Assembly (NCBI RefSeq): GCF_016921115.1
Contig: NZ_JAFFZS010000028.1
Span: forward strand, 45,530-109,529
DNA: 64,000 nucleotides
Direction of reading: 5' to 3'
From: Streptomyces actuosus
Lineage (GTDB): Bacteria > Actinomycetota > Actinomycetes > Streptomycetales > Streptomycetaceae
Below, piece after piece: positions 16,205 to 25,218 of this stretch. The notes beneath the pieces are model-generated. The model had not been told where the DNA came from. It ran no database searches and worked only from the letters and a program-made list of their open reading frames with translations. The position numbers and the translations under genes are program-made. Every line of letters starts with the position of its first letter. Position 1 is the first letter of the stretch.

Positions 16205-17049
16205 AGACGGCAGGCGTGGATGGCCGTGGTCAGGATGGCCCGGGCGCCGATCGCGTACAGGTCGTCCATGATCCGCTGGGCCTCCTTGGTGGGCACCATG
16301 GCGCGGACCGCGACCCAGCCCTCGTTGTGGAGCGGTGAGACCGTCGGTCCTTCGAGGCCCGGAGTGATGGCGACGGCCTCCTCCAGGTGCTCGGCGCGGA
16401 TGTCGTAGTCCATCATCACGTACGTCCGGGCGACCAGGACCCCCTGCAGGCGGCGCAGGAACTGCTGCACCTTGGGCTCCTCGGTGTCCGCGCCGGTGCG
16501 GCGGATCACCAGGGCCTCGGACGTCATGATGGGCTCGCCGAAGACCTCCAGGCCGGCGTTGCGCAGCGAGGTGCCGGTCTCGACGACGTCGGCGATGACC
16601 TCGGCGACACCGAGCTCGATGGCGGTCTCGACGGCGCCGTCGAGGTGCACGACGGAGGCGTCGATGCCGCGGTCGGCGAGGTGCTTGGCGACGATCCCCT
16701 CGTAGGAGGTGGCGACGGTCTTGCCCTTGAGGTCCTCGACGCCGGCGACGGCGCCCGGTTTGGCGGCGAAGCGGAAGGTGGAGCGGGCGAAGCCGAGCGG
16801 GAGGATCTCCTCGGCGTTGGCGCCCGAGTCGACGAGCAGGTCGCGGCCGGTGATACCGATGTCGAGGCGGCCGGAGGAGACGTAGATCGCGATGTCGCGG
16901 GGGCGGAGGTAGAAGAACTCGACCTCGTTCTCCGGGTCGACGATCCGCAGTTCCTTGGACTCGCGGCGCTGCTGGTAGCCGGCCTCATGCAGCATCTCCG
17001 CCGCAGGGCCGGACAGTGAACCCTTGTTGGGGACGGCGATGCGCAGCAT
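16201..17049 (-). CDS. hisG: ATP phosphoribosyltransferase, long form
   Basis: 282 residues, the length of the HisG_L form, which carries the C-terminal ACT-like regulatory domain and does not need HisZ. It catalyses the first step of histidine synthesis, joining ATP and PRPP, and is feedback-inhibited by histidine. MLRIAVPNKGSLSG starts the protein; the PRPP loop EVIADVVETGTSL is present. It lies 57 bases after hisE and overlaps the next gene by four bases. Confidence 0.97.
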   Translation of the reverse strand: MLRIAVPNKGSLSGPAAEMLHEAGYQQRRESKELRIVDPENEVEFFYLRPRDIAIYVSSGRLDIGITGRDLLVDSGANAEEILPLGFARSTFRFAAKPGAVAGVEDLKGKTVATSYEGIVAKHLADRGIDASVVHLDGAVETAIELGVAEVIADVVETGTSLRNAGLEVFGEPIMTSEALVIRRTGADTEEPKVQQFLRRLQGVLVARTYVMMDYDIRAEHLEEAVAITPGLEGPTVSPLHNEGWVAVRAMVPTKEAQRIMDDLYAIGARAILTTAIHACRL

Positions 17050-17106
17050 GAGGTCGGCTTCCTTTGCGTGAAGGGGGGTGTTCTGACGGCTGTGACGGCG
17101 GGCGGC

Positions 17107-17379
17107 TTACAGGTGGGCGTAGACGTCGTCGAGGGAGATCCCGCGGGCGACCATCATCACCTGCACGTGGTACAGCAGCTGCGAGATCTCCTCGGCTGCC
17201 GCCTCCTTGCCCTCGTACTCGGCGGCCATCCAGACCTCGGCGGCCTCCTCGACGACCTTCTTGCCGATGGCATGGACGCCCTTGCCCACCAGTTCGGCAG
17301 TGCGGGAGGTGGCGGGATCGCCCTGGGCGGCCTTGTGCTGGAGCTCGGTGAAGAGCTCCTCGAACGTCTTCTTGGACAT
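17107..17379 (-). CDS. hisE: Phosphoribosyl-ATP pyrophosphatase
   Basis: 90 residues, the normal size of monofunctional HisE. It hydrolyses phosphoribosyl-ATP to phosphoribosyl-AMP, the second step of histidine synthesis. The MazG-like metal-binding helix KKVVEEAAEVWMAAEYEG is clear. It starts 34 bases after the ribH stop, so it may be read from the riboflavin operon as well as from its own promoter. Confidence 0.97.
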   Translation of the reverse strand: MSKKTFEELFTELQHKAAQGDPATSRTAELVGKGVHAIGKKVVEEAAEVWMAAEYEGKEAAAEEISQLLYHVQVMMVARGISLDDVYAHL

Positions 17380-17413
17380 GGTGGTCCTTACCCTACGCGG
17401 TTCGGGCGACTCC

Positions 17414-17899
17414 TCAGTGCCAGGGTTCGGATACCGAGCGCAGGGTGGCCGCGGTGGCGACCGCCGCCGTCACGGCCTCGTGCCCCTTGTCCTCGCTGGA
17501 GCCCTCCAGGCCGGCCCGGTCCAGGGCCTGCTCCTCGGTGTCGCACGTCAGCACGCCGAAGCCGACCGGCACCCCGGTCTCGACGGACACCCGGGTGAGT
17601 CCCTGGGTGACGCCCTGGCACACGTAGTCGAAGTGCGGGGTGCCGCCGCGGATGACGACGCCGAGGGTGACGACGGCGTCGTAGCCGCGGTCGGCCATGG
17701 CCTTGGCGGCCACCGGGAGTTCCCAGCTGCCGGGGACCCGCAGCAGGGTCGGCTCGTCGATGCCCATCTCGTGCAGGGCGCGCAGGGCGCCGTCCACCAG
17801 ACCGTCCATCACCTTCTCGTGCCACTGCGCCGCGATCACGGCGACCCGCAGGTCACCCGCATTGCGTACGGACAGTTCCGGTGCGCCCTTGCCGCTCAC
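17414..17899 (-). CDS. ribH: 6,7-Dimethyl-8-ribityllumazine synthase
   Basis: 161 residues from GTG at 17899 with GAGGAG about 10 bases upstream; the longer frame is noncoding. The enzyme condenses the ribulose-derived butanone phosphate with ribitylaminouracil and assembles as a capsid-like shell or pentamer. VIAAQWHEKVMDGLVDGA, GSWELPVAAKAMA, GVVIRGGTPHFDYVC and the CDTEEQALDRAG region are all present. Fourth gene of the FMN-riboswitch operon. Confidence 0.97.
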   Translation of the reverse strand: MSGKGAPELSVRNAGDLRVAVIAAQWHEKVMDGLVDGALRALHEMGIDEPTLLRVPGSWELPVAAKAMADRGYDAVVTLGVVIRGGTPHFDYVCQGVTQGLTRVSVETGVPVGFGVLTCDTEEQALDRAGLEGSSEDKGHEAVTAAVATAATLRSVSEPWH

Positions 17900-17924
17900 G
17901 TTCGTGTGTCTCCTCGCTGGTGTG

Positions 17925-19313
17925 TTACTGGTTGCCGCAGGTGCCGGCGACCGCGGGGGCCGCGTCGAGCCACGGCAGGTCGTGTCCCATCCGGTCCCGC
18001 TTGGTACGCAGGTAGCGGAGGTTGTGCTCGCCGGCCGTGACGGGCATCGGCTCACGGCCGATGACCTCGATGCCGTGGCGCAGCAGCGCGTCGCTCTTGT
18101 CGGGGTTGTTGGTCATCAGGCGGACGCTGCGCACGCCGAGGTCGGCCAGGATCTGAGCGCCGGCGCCGTAGTCGCGGGCGTCCGCGGGAAGGCCGAGTTC
18201 CAGGTTGGCGTCCAGGGTGTCGCGGCCACGCTCCTGGAGCTCGTAGGCGCGCAGCTTGGACAGCAGTCCGATGCCGCGTCCCTCATGGCCGCGCAGGTAG
18301 ACGACGACGCCGCGGCCCTCGGCCTGGATGCGGTCCAGGGCGGTGTCGAGCTGGGGGCCGCAGTCGCAGCGCTGGGATCCGAAGACGTCGCCGGTGAGGC
18401 ATTCGGAGTGGACGCGGACGAGGACGTCCTCGCCGTCGCCGATCTCGCCGTGGACGAGGGCGACGTGTTCGACGCCGTCCAGGGTGGAGCGGTAGCCGTG
18501 GGCCCGGAAGGGGCCGTGGGCGGTGGGCAGGGTGACCTCGGCCTCGCGGCGGACGGTGGGCTCGCTCGGGGTCACCGCCGGCTCGACGAGAGGGGCCGGG
18601 AGCCGGGGGGAGCGGCGGTAGGCGATCAGGTCCTCGATGGAGATGATCGTCAGGCCGTGCTTGCGGGCGAACGGGACCAGCTCGGGAAGGCGCAGCATGC
18701 GGCCGTCCTCGCCGGCGATCTCGACGATGGCGCCGGCGGGGCGCAGGCCTGCGAGGCGGGCGAGGTCGACGGCTGCCTCGGTGTGGCCGTTGCGGACCAG
18801 GACCCCGCCGGGCTGGGCGCGCAGCGGGAACACGTGGCCGGGCCGGACGAAGTCGGTCGGCTCGGCGGTGCCGCTCGCCAGGAGCTGGAGGGTGGTGGCC
18901 CGGTCGGAGGCGGAGATGCCGGTGGTGACGCCGTGGGCGGCGCCGGCGTCCACGGACACGGTGAACGCGGTCTTCATGGACTCGGTGTTGTCCTCGACCA
19001 TCTGCGGCAGCCGCAGCCGGTCCAGCTCCGGTCCCTCCATGGGGGCGCAGATCAGGCCGCGGCACTCGCTCATCATGAAGGCGACGATCTCCTCGGTCGC
19101 CTTTTCCGCTGCGATGACGAGGTCGCCCTCGTTCTCGCGGTCCTCGTCGTCGACGACCACGACCGGGCGGCCCGCGGCGATGTCGGCGACGGCCTGCGCC
19201 ACGGGATCGAGCGTGAGGTCCTCGACGGCCTCGGCGCCGTAGAGGATCGGCGGGACCGCGGGGACGGTGGCGGGTGCCTCGTTCAGGGTGGCGGATGACG
19301 GGCGGGCGGTCAT
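17925..19313 (-). CDS. ribBA: Bifunctional DHBP synthase / GTP cyclohydrolase II
   Basis: 462 residues. The N-terminal half (about 25-225) is 3,4-dihydroxy-2-butanone 4-phosphate synthase, with the acidic metal loop VVVDDEDRENEGDL and RPGHVFPL. The C-terminal half (about 235-445) is GTP cyclohydrolase II, with the zinc cysteines in SECLTGDVFGSQRCDCGPQ and GHEGRGIGL. Together they supply both precursors of riboflavin. ATG at 19313 overlaps the ribM stop by four bases. Confidence 0.97.
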   Translation of the reverse strand: MTARPSSATLNEAPATVPAVPPILYGAEAVEDLTLDPVAQAVADIAAGRPVVVVDDEDRENEGDLVIAAEKATEEIVAFMMSECRGLICAPMEGPELDRLRLPQMVEDNTESMKTAFTVSVDAGAAHGVTTGISASDRATTLQLLASGTAEPTDFVRPGHVFPLRAQPGGVLVRNGHTEAAVDLARLAGLRPAGAIVEIAGEDGRMLRLPELVPFARKHGLTIISIEDLIAYRRSPRLPAPLVEPAVTPSEPTVRREAEVTLPTAHGPFRAHGYRSTLDGVEHVALVHGEIGDGEDVLVRVHSECLTGDVFGSQRCDCGPQLDTALDRIQAEGRGVVVYLRGHEGRGIGLLSKLRAYELQERGRDTLDANLELGLPADARDYGAGAQILADLGVRSVRLMTNNPDKSDALLRHGIEVIGREPMPVTAGEHNLRYLRTKRDRMGHDLPWLDAAPAVAGTCGNQ

Positions 19314-19951
19314 GCCGGCGCTCCTTCCAGGACGGGCTGCGGGGTCCGGCGGGAGCGCAGCCACCAGTCGCGCATGCCCCACAGGACGAGCGCGCCGTAG
19401 ACGACGTAGACGAAGCCGGAGAAGGCGTAGCCGTTGGCGAAGTTCAGGGGCACGCCGACGAGGTCGACGAGCAGCCAGGCGAACCAGAACTCGACCATGC
19501 CGCGGGCCTGGGCGTACATGGCGACGACGGTGCCGACGAAGATGTAGGCGTCCGGCCAGGGGTCCCAGGACAGGGACGGGTAGGCGGTGAAGAGCAGGGC
19601 CACCGCGACGGTGCCGCCGGCTGCGGCGGAGAGCATCGCGGCGCGCTCGGGCCAGGAGGCGAAACGGACGGCGATCCGGCCGTCGTCGGCCCCTTCCTCG
19701 CCCCGGCGCCACTGCCACCAGCCGTACAGCGCGACGGTCATGACGACGACCTGCTTGCCGGCGCTGCCGGCTAGGTGGCCGTAGAAGGCGGTGAACAGCA
19801 CCAGGCCGGAGAGGAACTGCACGGGCCAGGTCCACAGGGCGCGGCGCCAGCCGAGGGCGAGCGCGATCAGGCCGAGGATGTTGCCGGCCATGTCGGACCA
19901 GATGATGTGCTGGCCGAACAGGACGAAGGCCTCGGAGTCGAGCCAGTTCAC
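19310..19951 (-). CDS. ribM: Riboflavin transporter, PnuC-like RibM
   Basis: 213 residues from GTG at 19951, which overlaps the ribE stop (GTGA). Six to seven hydrophobic helices and the PnuC-family pattern (ALYGWWQWRRG, WFAWLLVDLVGVPLNFANGY) are visible. PnuC itself takes up nicotinamide riboside, but genes in this exact position between ribE and ribBA under an FMN riboswitch are RibM, shown in S. davawensis and Corynebacterium to import riboflavin and, in the former, roseoflavin. The assignment therefore rests on context plus family. Confidence 0.88.
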   Translation of the reverse strand: MNWLDSEAFVLFGQHIIWSDMAGNILGLIALALGWRRALWTWPVQFLSGLVLFTAFYGHLAGSAGKQVVVMTVALYGWWQWRRGEEGADDGRIAVRFASWPERAAMLSAAAGGTVAVALLFTAYPSLSWDPWPDAYIFVGTVVAMYAQARGMVEFWFAWLLVDLVGVPLNFANGYAFSGFVYVVYGALVLWGMRDWWLRSRRTPQPVLEGAPA

Positions 19952-20574
19952 CGGGCCGCCTCCTCGCCGCGCCGCGGGGCCTGCGCGCGGTCGCCGAGCA
20001 GGCGCTCGACGTACTTCGCCACGACGTCGACCTCCAGGTTGACCCGGTCGCCGGGCTGCTTCAGGCCGAGCGTGGTCAACGCGAGGGTGGTGGGGATGAG
20101 GCTGACGGTGAAGTGGTCGGGGCCCGCGTCGACGACGGTGAGGCTGATGCCGTCGACGGTGATGGAGCCCTTCTCGACGACGTAGCGGGCGAGGTCCTCG
20201 GGGAGGGAGATCGTCACGATCTCCCAGTTGTCGGAGGGCTTGCGGTCGAGGATCTCGCCGGTGCCGTCGACGTGGCCCTGGACGATGTGCCCGCCGAGGC
20301 GCTCGCCGACGGCCATGGGGCGTTCGAGGTTGACGCGGGAGCCCGCGCCGAGCGCGCCGAGGCTGGAGCGCTCGAGGGTCTCCGCCATGACGTCCGCGGT
20401 GAACTCGTCGCCCTCGTGCTCGACGACGGTGAGGCAGACGCCGTTGACGGCGATGGAGTCGCCGTGCTTCGCGCCGTCGGTGACGACGGGGCCGCGCAGG
20501 CGGAACCGACAGGCGTCGTCGAGGGTCTCGACGGCCGTGACCTCGCCCAGCTCTTCGACGATTCCGGTGAACAC
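19948..20574 (-). CDS. ribE: Riboflavin synthase, alpha subunit
   Basis: 208 residues from GTG at 20574 with GGAGGA upstream. The two repeated lumazine-binding barrels are visible: MFTGIVEELG-type start, GDSIAVNGVCLTV (about 40-52), then GHIVQGHVDGTG (about 97-108) and GSITVDGISLTVV (about 136-148). The enzyme dismutates two lumazines to riboflavin. First gene of the operon, 150 bases downstream of the FMN aptamer. Confidence 0.97.
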   Translation of the reverse strand: MFTGIVEELGEVTAVETLDDACRFRLRGPVVTDGAKHGDSIAVNGVCLTVVEHEGDEFTADVMAETLERSSLGALGAGSRVNLERPMAVGERLGGHIVQGHVDGTGEILDRKPSDNWEIVTISLPEDLARYVVEKGSITVDGISLTVVDAGPDHFTVSLIPTTLALTTLGLKQPGDRVNLEVDVVAKYVERLLGDRAQAPRRGEEAAR

Positions 20575-20723
20575 TTCCCGGGTCCTCCTGCCTCTGTCGG
20601 GCACGGACTCCGGGGCCTGTCGCGATGACAGGAAGTACGGACGAGGACACGGGGGACGACGCCGGACAGACCCGTCCCGAGGGGACGAGCCGTTTCGGCG
20701 GCGCGCACACATGCCCGCCCGCC

Positions 20724-20850
20724 GCGCACTGCCTCCCATCCGGACTTTAACCGTCGGTCCAGGAATTTCACCTGGTCAACCGGCCGCTGGAAGCGACCGG
20801 GTCGCGGACTGTAACCGCCGGTTCGGACTTTCACCGACCCCGGAGTGCGC
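20724..20850 (-). ncRNA. FMN riboswitch (RFN element)
   Basis: On the minus strand the conserved aptamer segments appear in order: GGGGTCGGTGAAAGTCCGAAC, CCGGCGGTTACAGTCCGCGACCC, a variable arm, GGTTGACCAGGTGAAATTCC, TGGACCGACGGTTAAAGTCCGGATG and GGGAGGCAGTGCGC. The outer P1 helix is formed by 20844-20850 with 20724-20730. Just downstream (about 20695-20727) GGCGG/CCGCC-containing sequence could form the switching hairpin. FMN binding is expected to lower expression of ribE-ribM-ribBA-ribH. Confidence 0.95.
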
Positions 20851-20991
20851 TGCTTTAGCTACAGGGCCAGTGTGCCACGCCCGGTCGGGACGCATGCGGG
20901 GGCAGGGTGTGGAGTGGCTCACAGCCCGTGGCGGCGACATCCCCTCACGTGACCCCTCCGGGCAACTGGGGTCCGGGGAGCCGCCGTTGAA

Positions 20992-21036
20992 ATTGGTACA
21001 GACCTATTGACCAACTGGTCTAGTCCTCTCTAGGGT
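20992..21036 (+). promoter_or_regulatory. Chitinase promoter with two DasR-type boxes
   Basis: -35 TTGACC (21007-21012), 18 bases and -10 TAGGGT (21031-21036). Two copies of a 12-base repeat flank or overlap it: TTGGTACAGACC (20993-21004) and CTGGTCTAGTCC (21015-21026). The second matches the DasR response element ACTGGTCTAGACCAGT with changes in its right half and lies between the -35 and -10. These repeats are the known control sites of Streptomyces chitinase genes. Confidence 0.8.
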
Positions 21037-21066
21037 CTGCGCAACTTCCGTGGAGAGGAACCGACT

Positions 21067-23448
21067 GTGCTGTCCCCCTCACGCCATCGCCTCAGACCCG
21101 CCCTGCTCACGGCCGCAGCGGCTGTCGCCGGTCTGCTGCTCGCCGGCCTCCCGGCGACCGTGTCGCACGCGGCCGACCAGGACTCCTGCCGCCCTGACGG
21201 GCTGTACGAGACGCCGGGTGTCGATGTGCCGTACTGCTCGGTCTACGACGAGTCCGGCCGCGAGAAGATGGGGGCCGACCACCAACGCCGGGTGATCGGT
21301 TACTTCACCGGATGGCGTACCGGCAAGGACGGCACGCCCGCCTATCTGGCCCCGGACATCCCGTGGGACAAGGTCACCCACATCAACTACGCGTTCGCGC
21401 ACGTCGACGCGGACGACAGGATCTCCGTCGGCACCGACGGCCCCACGAACGCGGCCACCGGGATGACGTGGCCGGGCGTGGCGGGGGCGGAGATGGACCC
21501 GGCCTATCCGTACCAGGGCCACTTCAACCTGCTGAACAAGTTCAAGAAGCAGCACCCGGACGTCAAGACGCTGATCTCCGTCGGCGGCTGGGCGGAGACC
21601 GGCGGCTACTTCGACGACAGCGGAAACCGGGTCGGCTCCGGCGGCTTCTACTCCATGGCGACGAACGCCGACGGTTCGGTCGACCAGGCCGGCATCGACA
21701 CCTTCGCCGACTCCGCGGTGGACTTCGTGCGCCGCTACGGCTTCAACGGCGTCGACATCGACTACGAGTACCCGACGTCCATGAAGGACGCGGGCAACCC
21801 GCTCGACCGGTCCCTGTCCAACGCCCGCCGGGCCGGCCTGGTCAAGGGCTACGCGGCGCTGATGATGACGCTGCGCGAGCGGCTGGACCGGGCGGGTGCG
21901 GCGGACGGCAGGCACTACCTGCTGTCGGTGGCGGCCCCCTCCTCGGGATACCTGCTGCGCGGCATGGAGACCTTCCAGGTGCAGAAGTACCTGGACTACG
22001 TCAACATCATGTCCTACGACCTGCACGGCGCCTGGAACGAGTACGTCGGTCCGAACGCCTCCCTCTTCGACGACGGGAAGGACGCCGAGCTCGCCGCGGC
22101 GGGCGTGTACTCCACGTCCCAGTACGGCGGAATCGGCTACCTCAACGCGGACTGGGCCTACCACTACTTCCGCGGGTCGATGCCCGCGGGCCGGATCAAC
22201 ATCGGCCTGCCGTACTACACGCGCGGTTTCAAGAACGTCACCGGCGGCACCGACGGCCTGTGGGGCAGGGCGGCCACCACCACCTGCCCGGCCGGCTCGG
22301 GGCTGACCGAGTGCGGCGACGGCGCCACCGGCATCGACGACCTGTGGCACGACCTGGACGCCGACGGCCAGGAGGCGCCGGCTGGTTCGAACCCGATGTG
22401 GCACGCCAAGAACCTGGAGAAGGGCATCGTCGGCGACTATGTCACCCGGTACGGCTTCCCCGCGGACACCACGCTGACCGGCACGTACGCCCGCAAGTAC
22501 GACGCCACGCTGGTCGCGCCCTGGCTGTGGAACGCCGAGAAGAAGGTGTTCCTGTCCACCGAGGACGAGCAGTCGGTGAACGCCAAGGCCGACTACGTCG
22601 TCGCGCAGGGCATCGGCGGCACGATGGTGTGGGAGCTGGCCGGCGACTACGCCTGGAACGCGGCCGAGGGACAGTACGAGCCGGGCTCGACGCTGACCTC
22701 CGCGATGTACGAGAAGTTCAAGTCGGCCTCCCCGTACGGCGCGAAGCGCTCGACGATCGACCTGCCGAGCGAGGCGCTGGACATCGATGTGGGCTTCGGG
22801 CAGTTCCCGCTCGGCGACTCCAACTACCCCATCAGCCCCAAGCTGACGATCACCAACAACACCTCGGTGACCCTGCCGGGCGGCACCCAGTTCCAGTTCG
22901 ACTACGGCACCTCGGCGCCCGGCAACGCCAAGGACCAGTCGGGATGGGGCACCACGGTCGTCCGCAGCGACCACACCGGGGACGACGTCGGCGGCCTGAA
23001 GGGCGACTACCACCGCGTGTCGCTGAAGCTGCCGAGCTGGCAGACGCTGGCGCCCGGCGCGTCGGTGGTCGTGGACTTCGTCTACTACCTGCCGGTGTCG
23101 ACGCCGTCGAACTGGACGGTGACGTTCGACGGAAAGACCTACGCACTGGCCGGCGACCTGGCACGCGGGACGACCGTGGTGGACCCGGGGACGGCCGCAC
23201 CGATGCCGACCCCCTCGCCCAGCACCACGGCGGGCCCGAGCCCGACACCCACGACGACGGCGACCCCGACGCCGACGGGCGGGACGGGGAGTTGCACCGA
23301 CGCGGCGTGGTCGTCGACCACGGAGTACACGGGCGGCAGCATCGTGTCGCACCAGGGGCACACCTGGAAGGCCAAGTGGTGGACGAAGGGCGAGGAACCC
23401 GGTACCACCGGTGAATGGGGCGTGTGGCAGGACCTCGGGGCCTGCTGA
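21067..23448 (+). CDS. Secreted GH18 chitinase with CBM
   Basis: 793 residues from GTG at 21067, preceded by GGAGAGGAA. A Sec signal peptide occupies about 1-36 (cleavage near SHAA-DQ). The GH18 barrel (about 75-555) carries the catalytic motif GVDIDYE, with D230, D232 and E234; E234 is the acid. Then come a ChiC-type beta domain (about 560-700), a Pro/Thr/Ser linker (about 713-740) and a C-terminal CBM5/12 chitin-binding module with its aromatic Trp set. It hydrolyses chitin outside the cell to feed the DasR/GlcNAc network. Monocistronic, with two tandem terminators. Confidence 0.96.
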   Translation: MLSPSRHRLRPALLTAAAAVAGLLLAGLPATVSHAADQDSCRPDGLYETPGVDVPYCSVYDESGREKMGADHQRRVIGYFTGWRTGKDGTPAYLAPDIPWDKVTHINYAFAHVDADDRISVGTDGPTNAATGMTWPGVAGAEMDPAYPYQGHFNLLNKFKKQHPDVKTLISVGGWAETGGYFDDSGNRVGSGGFYSMATNADGSVDQAGIDTFADSAVDFVRRYGFNGVDIDYEYPTSMKDAGNPLDRSLSNARRAGLVKGYAALMMTLRERLDRAGAADGRHYLLSVAAPSSGYLLRGMETFQVQKYLDYVNIMSYDLHGAWNEYVGPNASLFDDGKDAELAAAGVYSTSQYGGIGYLNADWAYHYFRGSMPAGRINIGLPYYTRGFKNVTGGTDGLWGRAATTTCPAGSGLTECGDGATGIDDLWHDLDADGQEAPAGSNPMWHAKNLEKGIVGDYVTRYGFPADTTLTGTYARKYDATLVAPWLWNAEKKVFLSTEDEQSVNAKADYVVAQGIGGTMVWELAGDYAWNAAEGQYEPGSTLTSAMYEKFKSASPYGAKRSTIDLPSEALDIDVGFGQFPLGDSNYPISPKLTITNNTSVTLPGGTQFQFDYGTSAPGNAKDQSGWGTTVVRSDHTGDDVGGLKGDYHRVSLKLPSWQTLAPGASVVVDFVYYLPVSTPSNWTVTFDGKTYALAGDLARGTTVVDPGTAAPMPTPSPSTTAGPSPTPTTTATPTPTGGTGSCTDAAWSSTTEYTGGSIVSHQGHTWKAKWWTKGEEPGTTGEWGVWQDLGAC

Positions 23449-23463
23449 CCACGCCTGAGGACC

Positions 23464-23505
23464 GGCCCGGCGGCGGTGACGACGGCCCTTGCCCGCCGCC
23501 GGGCC
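23464..23505 (+). terminator. Chitinase terminator 1
   Basis: Perfect 13-bp stem (23464-23476 with 23493-23505), 16-base loop, 15 bases after the stop. Confidence 0.85.
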
Positions 23506-23510
23506 CTCCA

Positions 23511-23537
23511 CCCCGCCACGGCCCGCCCGTGGCGGGG
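23511..23537 (+). terminator. Chitinase terminator 2
   Basis: A second perfect 11-bp stem (23511-23521 with 23527-23537), 5-base loop, directly behind the first. The tandem arrangement would insulate the strongly induced chitinase gene. Confidence 0.85.
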
Positions 23538-23856
23538 TGAGGGCACGGCGATCGCCCCCCGACCGGCGCATGTGCGGCCCGTCGCTCCCGGCCGCCCGGG
23601 CCGTCCCCACCGTCAGTCCCACGCTCCGCGGACGTGAACGGGACGGCTGTCAGGGAGGGTGGGTGCCGCGCCCGGAGAGGTGTGCCGCGCGCCCGGTAGG
23701 CCTGTCCGATCACGGCACCGGACTGCGGCCCGGGCCGAAGGAGCGCCGACCGCCGGACGGGTGGAGTGCCGTCCTCCGGACCGCCGGGCGGTGCCCGCCG
23801 GGCCCGATGCGGCGGACGGGCCGGAGCCCGGCCACAGGGTCTCGCCGGTCGGGGCG
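23538..23856. other. Spacer between chitinase and ROK genes
   Basis: About 320 bases of very GC-rich sequence between convergent genes; no gene or motif recognised. Confidence 0.5.
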
Positions 23857-25176
23857 TCAGCGCTCGCCGGTGGTGAACAGTTCGTCCTGGGCGCGGTCCC
23901 GTGCGGTCAGCAGGGCGCCGCGCAGGACGGCCGTGCCGCCCAGGGCGGACGGCCGGACCTCGGTGGGCAGCGGTGACAGGCGGCGCAGCCGCTGCTCGAC
24001 ACGCTCCGCGAGCGCGCTTCCGCCCGCCTGTCCCACCTCGCCGCCGAGCACCACGCAGCCCGGGTCGAGGACGGCCACCACCGAGGCGGCGCCCAGGGCG
24101 ACGCGGTCGGCGAGTGCGTCGAGGAAGCCGGCGGCGTCCACCACCTGCGGGCCGTGCCCGGCGGGCTCTTCCCCGCCGCGGCCGGGACCTCCCGGAGCCT
24201 CCCGGCGGTCCGCCGCCGTGCCCGGGCCGGGTCCGGGGCCCGACCCGGGCACGGGGAGGTGCGTGCCGTCCACGGCCACGTCGTCCGCCGCGCGGCGGAC
24301 GAGCGTTGCGGCGTGCGGCTCTCCTCCGGTGGCGCGGGCGTGGAGCCCGTACGCGGCGGCGAGGTCGGCCACGGCCTGCGCCCCGGCCAGGGAGTGGAAG
24401 CCGCCGCCGCAGTCCGTGGCCGTGGGCAGCGTGCCCGTGCCCGGCACGGGGAGGAAGCCGATCTCGCCGGTGCCGCCCGACGCGCCCCGGCGCAGACGGC
24501 CGTCGAGGACCACGGCCGCGCCGGTGCCGCCGCCGAGCCACAGCAGGACGAAGGTGTCACGGTCGCGGGCGACGCCGTCGCGCTGCTCGGCCAGAGCGGC
24601 GAGGTTGGTCTCGTTCTCGACGTGGACGCGGGCCGCAGGCAGCCGCTCCTGGACGGCGGCCACCAGACGGCGGTGCCACTCGGGCAGCCCGGTGGAGTCG
24701 CGGAGCTCGCCGGACGCGGGGTCGACGAGGCCGGGCGCGCCGATGCCGACCGTGTGCAGCTCCTCCGCGCCGGCCTCCTTGGCGACCCGTTCCACCAGGG
24801 CGACCGACTGCTCCACCGCGGGACCGGTCCCCGTCTCGCCGCCGATCGGCGCGGACGCCTCGGCGAGGACCTGGCCGACCAGGTCGCAGACGACGACGGC
24901 GACGCCCTCGGTACGGACGTCCAGGGCCGCGAGGTGGGCCCGGTCGGCGACGATGCCGTACAGCTTGGCGTTGGGTCCGCGGCGCTGCTCGCCGGCCTCC
25001 CCCACCACCGTGATGAGCCCGGCATCCGTCAGCCGCTCGACGAGGTCGGCGACCGTCGGCCGGGACAGGCCGGTCTGCTGCTTCAGTTGACCCGCCGTCA
25101 GGGGGCCGTCGCGTTGCAGCAGCCGTAGGGCCAGCCGGTCGTTGATGGCGCGGGCCGTGCTCGGTGATGCGGGCAT
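23857..25176 (-). CDS. ROK family transcriptional regulator
   Basis: 439 residues from ATG at 25176. A winged HTH (about 10-65, LTAGQLKQQTGLSRPTVADLVERL) precedes the ROK sugar-kinase-like fold (about 80-430) with VGIGAPGLVDP, the ENETNLAAL segment and ASGGTGEIGFLPV. A Gly/Pro-rich insert of about 40 residues (about 315-355) interrupts the second half and is unusual. Such regulators sense sugars or sugar phosphates. Divergent from an MFS gene with paired palindromes between, so it probably represses that transporter and itself. Confidence 0.9.
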   Translation of the reverse strand: MPASPSTARAINDRLALRLLQRDGPLTAGQLKQQTGLSRPTVADLVERLTDAGLITVVGEAGEQRRGPNAKLYGIVADRAHLAALDVRTEGVAVVVCDLVGQVLAEASAPIGGETGTGPAVEQSVALVERVAKEAGAEELHTVGIGAPGLVDPASGELRDSTGLPEWHRRLVAAVQERLPAARVHVENETNLAALAEQRDGVARDRDTFVLLWLGGGTGAAVVLDGRLRRGASGGTGEIGFLPVPGTGTLPTATDCGGGFHSLAGAQAVADLAAAYGLHARATGGEPHAATLVRRAADDVAVDGTHLPVPGSGPGPGPGTAADRREAPGGPGRGGEEPAGHGPQVVDAAGFLDALADRVALGAASVVAVLDPGCVVLGGEVGQAGGSALAERVEQRLRRLSPLPTEVRPSALGGTAVLRGALLTARDRAQDELFTTGER

Positions 25177-25179
25177 GGG

Positions 25180-25218
25180 GCGGATGATATCCGCTATCCA
25201 TCAGGCAGGGATCCTGAT
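25180..25218. promoter_or_regulatory. Two palindromes between ROK and MFS genes
   Basis: GCGGAT-N3-ATCCGC (25180-25194) and ATCAGG-N7-CCTGAT (25200-25218) lie 4-42 bases upstream of the ROK start in a locally AT-rich patch. They are candidate operators for the ROK regulator and/or promoter elements. Confidence 0.45.

Noticed and set aside
21079..23622. 847-codon minus-strand frame opposite the chitinase
   Set aside because: Mirror-frame artefact of a long high-GC gene; the plus strand has signal peptide, catalytic motif and CBM.
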